In this document: positions 1 to 5,422 of the stretch, in pieces | How the letters are laid out: each line of letters opens with the position of its first letter | Numbering within the stretch: the stretch's first letter is position 1 | NCBI GenBank assembly: GCA_946011705.1 | Contig: CAMGCA010000086.1 | Span: 1 to 7,508 of the forward strand | Origin: an uncultured Clostridia bacterium | Lineage (GTDB): Bacteria; Bacillota; Clostridia; Oscillospirales; Oscillospiraceae | DNA length: 7,508 bases | Reading direction: 5' to 3' | Position numbers and translations under genes: made by a program | The notes under the pieces: generated by a model | Told to the model about the DNA's origin: nothing | Databases searched by the model: none | The model's input: only the letters and a program-made list of their open reading frames with translations

Positions 1-2
1 AG

Positions 3-698
3 AAGTATCAGCCGAAACAACTTGCCCCTGCAAAGAGCGAAAACTACGTTTTCATCATCGACGAAATTAATCGCGGCAACATCTCCAAAATCTTTGGTGA
101 ACTGATCACTCTGATTGAAGCGACCAAGCGTGTTGGCATGCCAGAGGGAATGACGGTCAGATTACCCTATTCTCAGAAACCGTTTGGTGTTCCCAAGAAT
201 GTTTACATCATCGGCACCATGAATACCGCTGACCGTTCTATTGCCACAATTGATACCGCTCTGCGGCGTCGCTTCCTGTTCCGGGAAATGCTGCCTGATC
301 CCAAGGTTCTGGCAGATATCAGTGTAGAGGATCTTTCCATCAGTGAATTGCTGACCCGTCTGAATAAGCGGATCACAGTCCTGTATGACAGAGAGCATAC
401 CATCGGACATGCCTATTTCATGCCGTTAAAGGCCAGCCCCACCGTCGAAACTCTGGCAGAAATATTCACCAACAACATTGTTCCTCTGCTGCAGGAGTAT
501 TTCTACGAGGATTATGAAAAGATCCGACTGGTACTGGGCGATAATAGGAAATCGAACCCGGAAGAGCAGTTTATCGTTGCCAAAGAAAATGATTATGCTG
601 AACTGTTTGGCGATATCGAAGTCGGACTGGATGACGGATACAGCTACGAAATCAACGATGCGGCCTTTGGCAATATTGAGGCTTATCGCTCAATTTAA
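3..698 (+). CDS. mcrB: McrB, GTPase subunit of the McrBC restriction system (5' truncated by window)
   Basis: C-terminal part of the AAA+ GTP-dependent motor subunit of the McrBC system, which restricts DNA carrying modified cytosine together with McrC. The frame is open from base 3, so the true start and the Walker A motif lie off the left edge. The visible part begins just before Walker B (FIIDEINRGN; acidic D and E codons at 60-65). It continues with the McrB signature MNTADRS (NTAD at about 222-233), which in E. coli McrB serves in guanine-nucleotide recognition, and then the arginine-rich ALRRRF stretch expected after sensor 1. The C-terminal helical region ends at a TAA, 27 bases before mcrC. 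No frameshift or missing motif is seen in the visible part. The assignment is firm because of the NTAD signature and the adjacent mcrC. The N-terminal DNA-reading domain, which would tell which modification is recognised, is not in the window. Confidence 0.95.
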   Translation, partial: KYQPKQLAPAKSENYVFIIDEINRGNISKIFGELITLIEATKRVGMPEGMTVRLPYSQKPFGVPKNVYIIGTMNTADRSIATIDTALRRRFLFREMLPDPKVLADISVEDLSISELLTRLNKRITVLYDREHTIGHAYFMPLKASPTVETLAEIFTNNIVPLLQEYFYEDYEKIRLVLGDNRKSNPEEQFIVAKENDYAELFGDIEVGLDDGYSYEINDAAFGNIEAYRSI

Positions 699-725
699 CG
701 AATCGCAAAGGAAGGAGGCCAGCGC

Positions 726-2009
726 ATGAAAACTGTCTATCAGATAACCGAATACGGTTCTTTCATTACCGGCAAGAAAGTGGATGGATACATTACGCTG
801 CCTCCGCACACCTTTGAACAGCTTGAAAGCTTTATCCTTACCAACCGCAGCAAAGATGCCGATGCGCTGGAATTGATGGGGCTGTCGGCCCGCAAGGGTA
901 TCGGAAAAGTCATTACTGCCAGGAATTATGTAGGAATCATCACTATGAACGATGGCACGACCATTGAGATTCTCCCCAAGGTTTCTTCCTCTTCTGAAGA
1001 TGATTCCGCAGCCAGAGTCAAGCGGCTGCTCATTGAAATGCTGAAGACGCTCCGGGATTCTCCTTATAAAAATCTGCAAAGCACCAGCGTGAATGTGGAG
1101 AAGATGAACATCTTTGAAGTTTTCATTCGCATGTTTATCGACGAAGTGTTCTTTATCGTAAAGCGCGGACTGAAATGCAGCTATGAAACCATTGAGGAAA
1201 ACGCTACATTCTTCAAGGGAAAAATGTTGTTCTCCCAGCAGATTAAATTTAATCACACCCACAAAGAGCGAAGCTATGTTGCCTACGATGCTTTCAATGT
1301 AAACCGCCCGGAGAATCGGCTGTTAAAGGCTACCTTGCAATATCTGTATCCGCGCTCTGCCTCTTCAAAAAACAGAAACGATATCAAGATTCTCCTGAAT
1401 TCTTTTGCAGAAGTTGACGCATCGGCAGACTACAAAAGCGACTTTGCAAAGTACATCCCTGACCGCAATATGAAGGATTACAGCACAGCACTGCTGTGGA
1501 GCCGGGTGTTTCTGATGGGCAAGAGCTTTACTTCTTTCGCTGGCTCAGAAGTAGCGATGGCACTACTGTTCCCCATGGAAACTCTTTTTGAAAGCTATAT
1601 TGCTGCCCTGCTGAAGAAAAAGTTAGGATATGCAGACTTTGCCGTATCCGTACAGGACAAGACCTACCATCTGTTCGACGAACCGGGAAAGAAGTTCCTG
1701 ATGCGCCCGGACATTGTGGTGAAGCGCAAAGCAGACGGTGCAGTATTCATTCTCGATACCAAGTGGAAGATCCTTGCAGACAGTAAGCCTAACTACGGAA
1801 TTTCCCAGGCAGATATGTATCAGATGTACGCTTATCAGAAAAAGTATGGTGCCAATCATGTGACACTGGTCTATCCAAAAACCGACGAGGTTGCTTATGA
1901 GACTGGTATGGAATACCGATCTGACGACGGTGCGACTGTTCGAATCCGTTTTGTGGATTTGTTTGATGTACAGAAGAGCACGCAACAATTGTGCGCGGAT
2001 TTTTTCTGA
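726..2009 (+). CDS. mcrC: McrC, nuclease subunit of the McrBC restriction system
   Basis: Endonuclease partner of McrB, 427 residues, longer than E. coli McrC (about 350) and typical of Gram-positive forms. The N-terminal half (about 1-250) is the region expected to contact the McrB ring. The C-terminal third carries a PD-(D/E)XK nuclease fold: ME at 284-285, RPDI with D329, and the strand FILDTKWK with D344 and K346 as the D-x-K pair, followed by QADMYQMYAY (361-370), a Q-x3-Y helix usual for this nuclease class. All catalytic positions look intact. The ATG is preceded by AAGGAGG at 712-718 with a normal 7-base gap. It lies 27 bases behind mcrB and 23 bases ahead of the DUF523 gene, so it is probably co-transcribed with both. 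No internal promoter or terminator was seen. Confidence 0.94.
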   Translation: MKTVYQITEYGSFITGKKVDGYITLPPHTFEQLESFILTNRSKDADALELMGLSARKGIGKVITARNYVGIITMNDGTTIEILPKVSSSSEDDSAARVKRLLIEMLKTLRDSPYKNLQSTSVNVEKMNIFEVFIRMFIDEVFFIVKRGLKCSYETIEENATFFKGKMLFSQQIKFNHTHKERSYVAYDAFNVNRPENRLLKATLQYLYPRSASSKNRNDIKILLNSFAEVDASADYKSDFAKYIPDRNMKDYSTALLWSRVFLMGKSFTSFAGSEVAMALLFPMETLFESYIAALLKKKLGYADFAVSVQDKTYHLFDEPGKKFLMRPDIVVKRKADGAVFILDTKWKILADSKPNYGISQADMYQMYAYQKKYGANHVTLVYPKTDEVAYETGMEYRSDDGATVRIRFVDLFDVQKSTQQLCADFF

Positions 2010-2032
2010 AATCATAAGGAGCGGATGTTGCT

Positions 2033-2458
2033 ATGAAAGTTTTGGTCAGCGCGTGCCTGCTTGGTGAAAACTGTAAATACAACGGCGGCAACAACTACAA
2101 CGGTGCAGTTGCAGAATTTGTGCGGGACAAAGCGGTTTTACCCATTTGTCCGGAGCTGATGGCTGGGATGGGTTGCCCCAGAACACCTATTGAAATCGTA
2201 GACGGAGTGCTGATGGATCGGGACGGAAAGAATGTGGACACTGCTATGCGCGAGGCAGTAGAAATGGCTATGAAGCAGCTTTCTTCGGAGGAAATCCAAT
2301 GCGCGGTTCTGCAATCCAGAAGTCCCACCTGTGGCGTGAATCAGGTTTACGATGGGAGTTTTTCCGGAAAGCCGATCTCCGGGGCGGGCATCTTTGCTCA
2401 GGCACTGAAAGAGGCCGGTTATTGGGTGATTGACGCGGAAGATGTCGGGAAGGAATAG
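2033..2458 (+). CDS. DUF523 family protein, TudS-like (possible thio-base desulfurase)
   Basis: A small cytoplasmic protein of 141 residues, full length for DUF523. Family hallmarks are present: SACLLG at 6-11 with C8, CKYNGG at 14-19 with C14, CPE at 39-41, RTP at 50-52, and SPTCG at 97-101 with C100. Characterised DUF523 members (TudS) are [4Fe-4S] enzymes that remove sulfur from 2-thiouracil, using three conserved cysteines for the cluster. C8, C14 and C100 are the natural candidates here, with E41 of CPE as a possible catalytic acid; that residue mapping is inference. The start is set by AAGGAG at 2016-2021; an ATG at 2024 is out because it meets a stop after three codons. The gene lies 23 bases behind mcrC on the same strand, probably in the same transcript. 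The actual substrate in this context is unknown; general thionucleobase salvage or a role linked to restriction are both open. Confidence 0.85.
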   Translation: MKVLVSACLLGENCKYNGGNNYNGAVAEFVRDKAVLPICPELMAGMGCPRTPIEIVDGVLMDRDGKNVDTAMREAVEMAMKQLSSEEIQCAVLQSRSPTCGVNQVYDGSFSGKPISGAGIFAQALKEAGYWVIDAEDVGKE

Positions 2459-2489
2459 AAACTCTGTTTCTTAGTGGTTCGTAGTAGTG

Positions 2490-2600
2490 GCAAGCAGTGT
2501 CTGGGTGCTACCCAGACGGATTTTTGCTTGTTGGGGAATCCCCCAAACCCCAGATCTGCTCCTTCCGGGCAGGTAACGCGTTTTGCAAACGCTGACATTC
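2490..2600. other. Hairpin-rich noncoding region, oriT-like
   Basis: Gene-free DNA between the DUF523 stop and the integrase terminator holds a series of inverted repeats. A perfect 8-bp stem with a 3-base loop (GTCTGGGT / ACCCAGAC, 2499-2517) is nested inside an outer CAAGCA (2491-2496) / TGCTTG (2525-2530) pair. It is followed by TTGGGG / CCCCAA (2531-2546, loop AATC), the 8-bp palindrome CAGATCTG (2551-2558) and GCGTTT / AAACGC (2578-2592, loop TGC). Nested stems next to a G-rich run are typical of transfer origins of conjugative and mobilizable elements. The oriT reading is inference: no relaxase or MobC gene is in the window. A replication origin, a recombination target or a folded RNA are alternatives. 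The short open frames crossing this region have no credible start or composition. Confidence 0.35.
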
Positions 2601-2666
2601 TGATGGAAGGGTGGCGTGTTTCACTACACCCATTGCCGGCGCACCAATCGGAAAACAGAAAGATTT

Positions 2667-2699
2667 GCCCACACGAGATTTGTAAAATCTCGTGTGGGC
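2667..2699 (-). terminator. Perfect 15-bp hairpin after the integrase gene, probable terminator
   Basis: Arms at 2667-2681 and 2685-2699 are perfectly complementary around a 3-base loop. The structure starts 5 bases after the integrase stop codon. On the - strand it is followed by a moderately T-rich stretch (AAATCTTTCTGTTTT), so it could end the integrase transcript, though the T tract is not a clean run. Because it sits at the integrase-proximal edge of the element, it may also mark or help form the attachment site. Confidence 0.6.
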
Positions 2700-2704
2700 G
2701 ATTG

Positions 2705-4102
2705 TCATGCCTGTCTTAAAACTGCAAAAGCACCGGCGCGGACGCCGCTGGCTTCTGCGCGGGCCCTTGCCACCTGGTGGGCGTAGATATTCAATGTTGT
2801 GGATGCGGTTGCATGCCCCAGCTCGGCGGCTGCGTTCACAAGATCCACACCGTTGGCAATCATCATGGAAGCTGCGGTATGTCTGAAGGCGTGCGGGTGA
2901 ATGTGAGGCAGATCATTTTCTTCGCTGAATTTGTTCAGCCAGTCGGTGATGCTGTCCGGGTGCATGGGCGTGCCGTCGTCCTTGGTAAACAGAAATCCTG
3001 TATCCTGCCAGATGTCTGCGTGACGAATTTTCTGCCGCAGCTGTTCTGTTCGGTACTCCTTTAAAACCCCGATGGTTTCTGGGGACAGACAGATCGCCCG
3101 GGGCTGACCGGTCTTGGGTGGTCCGACATAAGTGCCCCTCTCTTTGGTATACAGCAACGCCTGCCGGATCATCATAATGCCCTTGTCCAGATCGACACAA
3201 TTCCATTGAAGACCCATCAATTCACCCCGGCGGCAGCCGGTGTCAATGAGAATGTAGGACATGGCTTTCCACTTGACAGGAGCCTTTTCCAGCGCTTTGA
3301 CAATGTCGGCAATCTCCTCCGGCTGGAAGTAGTCCGCCTCATGCTTCGGCACTTTGGGCGGCGAGGCTTTCGCGGCAGGATTGTAGGGGACAAGCATTTC
3401 CTTATCCGCCTGCGCCAGAATCATGGAGATCAGGCGGTGATGTTCCAGAATGGTTTTGTTGGACAGGGGCTTCTTCCGGTCGGATACCGTAAACATTTCT
3501 GACACCGAGTATCCCAGTGCATCCGCAATACCCTGTGCCGTTTCCAGCTTCACGGCCTTGCCATTTAATACTGCATTCAAGGTGGTGTGGGCAATGCCGG
3601 ATTCTTTTGCAATAACATGCTTTGGCTGACCCAGTGCTTCCACTTTTTTCTTCAACACCTTCTTCGCCACAGCGATGGCTCCCAGATTCCGGACACCATT
3701 CTCGGACAGCGTTTTGTAAAAATCATTCAGGTGCTGTGGACGGATTTGTGTCAGTTTCAGATGCCCGATGGCGTCGTCAATTCTCGGAAGCATAGCCCGA
3801 TACCGCTCAATCGTGGTTGGTGCGAGTCCGTTGCGCTCCTTCAAATCCAGCACATAGTCTGCATAATCGCAGAAGCGTTTGACCTTGTCGATCTCGTAGC
3901 CTGCCTGGATGGCTTCTTCAAATTTGAAGGCCGCGGCCATTGCCTCCCGCTCCAGCTGCTTTTTACTCATGTTGGGACGGGGTGGTTTCCATGTGGTGGT
4001 GCGCTTGATCTGTTTTCCCTCCCAGTTTAGACCACCAGAGACGATCAGCCGATAGTGCATCAGCTGACCGGCTTTATTATATCTTGGTTCGATGGATGCC
4101 AT
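2705..4102 (-). CDS. int: Tyrosine recombinase (integrase) with an inserted XRE helix-turn-helix domain
   Basis: Site-specific recombinase that would integrate and excise the element, 465 residues from the chosen start. Order of parts: an N-terminal arm-binding-like region (about 1-60), a first part of the core-binding domain (about 70-140), a complete XRE/Cro-CI helix-turn-helix (about 145-208, including HVIAKESGIAHTTLNAVLNG and the IADALG helix), the rest of the core-binding domain (about 212-245), then the catalytic domain. The catalytic set is complete: R291 in TGCRRGEL, K330, H404 and R407 in HAFRH, H430 in LGHA and nucleophile Y440 in NIYAH. The start is ATG at 4102: AAAGGAG at 4116-4110 leaves a 7-base gap, whereas the ATG two codons upstream (4108) would leave only 1 base. 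It has its own promoter, with an inverted repeat over the -10 box. The HTH insert makes it longer than usual Tn916-type integrases (about 400). Confidence 0.93.
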   Translation of the reverse strand: MASIEPRYNKAGQLMHYRLIVSGGLNWEGKQIKRTTTWKPPRPNMSKKQLEREAMAAAFKFEEAIQAGYEIDKVKRFCDYADYVLDLKERNGLAPTTIERYRAMLPRIDDAIGHLKLTQIRPQHLNDFYKTLSENGVRNLGAIAVAKKVLKKKVEALGQPKHVIAKESGIAHTTLNAVLNGKAVKLETAQGIADALGYSVSEMFTVSDRKKPLSNKTILEHHRLISMILAQADKEMLVPYNPAAKASPPKVPKHEADYFQPEEIADIVKALEKAPVKWKAMSYILIDTGCRRGELMGLQWNCVDLDKGIMMIRQALLYTKERGTYVGPPKTGQPRAICLSPETIGVLKEYRTEQLRQKIRHADIWQDTGFLFTKDDGTPMHPDSITDWLNKFSEENDLPHIHPHAFRHTAASMMIANGVDLVNAAAELGHATASTTLNIYAHQVARARAEASGVRAGAFAVLRQA

Positions 4103-4124
4103 ATACATTCTCCTTTCTGTGGGA

Positions 4125-4166
4125 CTGGCTCACAGCTATCATAAACTGTGAGCCAGCGTGTGACAA
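4125..4166 (-). promoter_or_regulatory. Integrase promoter overlapped by an 11-bp-arm inverted repeat operator
   Basis: On the - strand there is a -35 box TTGTCA (4166-4161, 5 of 6 to consensus), a 17-base spacer, and a -10 box TATGAT (4143-4138, 5 of 6). Transcription would begin near 4131, giving a leader of about 29 bases with AAAGGAG (4116-4110) ahead of the integrase ATG. A perfect inverted repeat CTGGCTCACAG (4125-4135) / CTGTGAGCCAG (4146-4156) has the -10 box within its 10-base centre, with one arm in the spacer and the other over the start point. A protein bound here would block the promoter. No T-run follows on the - strand, so it is not a convincing terminator for the preceding gene. 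Binding by the integrase's own XRE domain or by the excisionase-like protein is inference. Confidence 0.6.
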
Positions 4167-4175
4167 ATGTGCGGC

Positions 4176-4373
4176 TTACTGTTCGCAGTTGACCCAGCGC
4201 AGAAATGCGTCCCAGGGAATCAGGTAGGTTCTGCCGATTACCTTGCAGGGCAGCTGCCTGGTGCGGATGGCACGGCGCAGGGTGTACTCGCTGATGTTGA
4301 TGCCGCTGGCGTTGGCACGCTCCACGGTCTGCTTGATATTCATAACGCTCATATTCCTAATCTTATCGTTCAT
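4176..4373 (-). CDS. Excisionase-like small DNA-binding protein
   Basis: A 65-residue protein with a winged helix-turn-helix of the excisionase / MerR-like kind: a helical part from about 11 to 40 (ISEYTLRRAIRTRQLP) followed by a wing (KVIGRTYLIPWDAFLRWV, about 44-61). Such proteins bend DNA at attachment sites and steer the integrase toward excision, and some also regulate transcription. The start ATG has AAAAGGAG with an 8-base gap. It overlaps the 3' end of the parB-like gene by 11 bases, so the two are translationally linked. It lies immediately upstream of the integrase promoter and operator. Size, fold and position next to int support the role; direct evidence for excision activity is lacking. 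It could instead be an AlpA-type regulator. Confidence 0.8.
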   Translation of the reverse strand: MNDKIRNMSVMNIKQTVERANASGINISEYTLRRAIRTRQLPCKVIGRTYLIPWDAFLRWVNCEQ

Positions 4374-5217
4374 CGAGGGATCTCCTTTTCCAGTTTCGTT
4401 CGAATTTTTCCAGTAATTGCAGAATTGTTTTCTGTATTCTCTCAGTGGTATAGTTCTTGGGGAAGTAACGGCGGATGTCCTTCAGATCGAACCGCAGTTT
4501 TTCTTCCTGATTGGCTTTGGGCTGCTGCAACAGTTCCAAAATCCGGTCCATGTCCAGCGCTCCTGACTGGCTCAACTTTTTCAGCTGCTGGGACTGGGAA
4601 AGCGAGGGCGTGCAATCCTCGCTTTCCATCGTCTCCAACAAATCCCGCTGCTCTGATTCTGTCAGATAGGAAAGCTCCACAGCGGGGGTCAGGGCAATTT
4701 TCTGTTCATCCACCATCTGCAGAATCTCCGGGATGAGATAGGTCAGGCGGATGTAGCGTTTGACTTGAGACGCACTGTCCTCTGAAATTGTAGAGGCGGT
4801 TAACTTCGGTCCAACTTGGTCCGAAGTTAAATCATTGCGTTGCCCCTGGCGACTTTCAGCCTCCATTTTCATCCTGTACGCGAAGGCTTTCTCGCTGGGC
4901 AGCAGGTGCTCCCGGTGAAGATTGCTGTCCACCAGTGCGATGATGGCGGTATCCCGATCCATGGAATAAATTAAAGCAGGAACCGTTTCGATTCCTGCCT
5001 TTTGGCACGCCCGGAGTCTCCGATGACCGGAGATCACCTCGTATTCCGCTGTATCGGTTTCCCGAACCACAATGGGTGTCAACAGCCCTTGGGTCAGGAC
5101 ACTGAAAACCAGCTGGTCCATTTCGGCATCATCCTTCACCCGGAAGGGATGATTCTCAAAGGGGCGTAGTTTGTCGATGGGTAAGAACTCTGCGCGGGGT
5201 GGTGTGTTTGTCTGCAA
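4363..5217 (-). CDS. ParB-like nuclease/CTPase-fold DNA-binding protein
   Basis: A 284-residue protein of the ParB/Spo0J/RepB family. The N-terminal ParB domain shows QGLLTPIVVR (43-52), GHRRLRACQKAG (64-75, the arginine-rich nucleotide-binding box) and ALVDSNLHREHLLPSEKAFA (94-113). A helix-turn-helix region follows after about residue 140, then a variable C-terminal part. The start is TTG at 5217 with AGGAGG (5230-5225) and a 7-base gap; no ATG is better placed. It overlaps the excisionase gene by 11 bases. No ParA partner is seen in the window, so a role in element stability, replication or regulation is as likely as true partition. A 31-bp near-palindrome lies in the coding sequence for residues 130-140, the linker before the HTH. 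No canonical full parS site was found in the window. Confidence 0.88.
   Translation of the reverse strand: MQTNTPPRAEFLPIDKLRPFENHPFRVKDDAEMDQLVFSVLTQGLLTPIVVRETDTAEYEVISGHRRLRACQKAGIETVPALIYSMDRDTAIIALVDSNLHREHLLPSEKAFAYRMKMEAESRQGQRNDLTSDQVGPKLTASTISEDSASQVKRYIRLTYLIPEILQMVDEQKIALTPAVELSYLTESEQRDLLETMESEDCTPSLSQSQQLKKLSQSGALDMDRILELLQQPKANQEEKLRFDLKDIRRYFPKNYTTERIQKTILQLLEKFERNWKRRSLDER
4800..4830. repeat. 31-bp near-perfect palindrome inside the parB-like gene
   Basis: TTAACTTCGG (4800-4809) pairs with CCGAAGTTAA (4821-4830), and the centre contains CCAA-C-TTGG (4811-4819). The whole 31 bases are symmetric around 4815 with a single mismatched pair (T4810 and T4820). It codes for about LTSDQVGPKLT of the ParB-like protein, in the linker between the ParB domain and the HTH. 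A palindrome this long in coding DNA could be a protein-binding site or an mRNA hairpin, but chance under codon constraint cannot be excluded. Confidence 0.8.
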
Positions 5218-5348
5218 GCTGTGTCCTCCTGTAATCCCGGTGCGTCAACGCACACCGAATAACCTGTTGTCGTGTCATGTGCTCCATAGCTTTTTCTATA
5301 TCCCCCTTGTTTACAAAAGGGAAAAGAAGAATCGTTGCAAGTTTTCAA
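5136..5348 (-). CDS. Possible small leader ORF (70 aa) overlapping the start of the parB-like gene
   Basis: A TTG-initiated frame of 70 codons, preceded by GAGGTGAT with a fitting gap; this matches the anti-Shine-Dalgarno end of 16S rRNA over 8 bases. It runs through the leader and 82 bases into the parB-like gene in another frame. The peptide is polar, with four cysteines (C4, C12, C33, C44) and no recognised domain. The strong ribosome site suggests ribosomes may load here, so it may be a leader peptide that couples to or limits translation of the ParB-like protein. It could equally be a chance frame, and no homologue is known to me. Confidence 0.25.
   Translation of the reverse strand: MKTCNDSSFPFCKQGGYRKSYGAHDTTTGYSVCVDAPGLQEDTACRQTHHPAQSSYPSTNYAPLRIIPSG
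5240..5253. promoter_or_regulatory. 14-bp palindrome just upstream of the parB-like ribosome site
   Basis: GTGCGT / ACGCAC with a 2-base centre lies 9 bases ahead of the AGGAGG of the parB-like gene. It may be an operator or a small RNA hairpin near the ribosome site. The remaining leader (5254-5422) contains a TTGACA at 5403-5398 but no matching -10 box at normal spacing, so I do not call a promoter there. Confidence 0.3.
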
Positions 5349-5422
5349 GTAAAATCACCTCTTTTGAAGATTGGCTGGACAGAAAATGGTATTATCCTGT
5401 CAACGGGACAAACCGCAGCTGT

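Noticed and set aside
690..1262. - strand frame of 190 codons
   Set aside because: It is antisense to mcrC and its product has no recognisable family.
2617..2624. TGTTTCAC, half of a canonical parS site
   Set aside because: The second half of the 16-bp palindrome is missing, so it is probably chance.
2474..2719. Short protein-coding frames across the hairpin-rich spacer on both strands
   Set aside because: They consist largely of repeat-derived sequence, lack convincing ribosome sites and show no domain; the region is better read as a structured noncoding site.
4103..4108. Integrase start at the ATG at 4108
   Set aside because: Only one base separates it from AAAGGAG; the ATG at 4102 has a normal 7-base gap.
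5398..5403. TTGACA as the -35 box of a parB promoter
   Set aside because: No acceptable -10 box is found 16-18 bases downstream.
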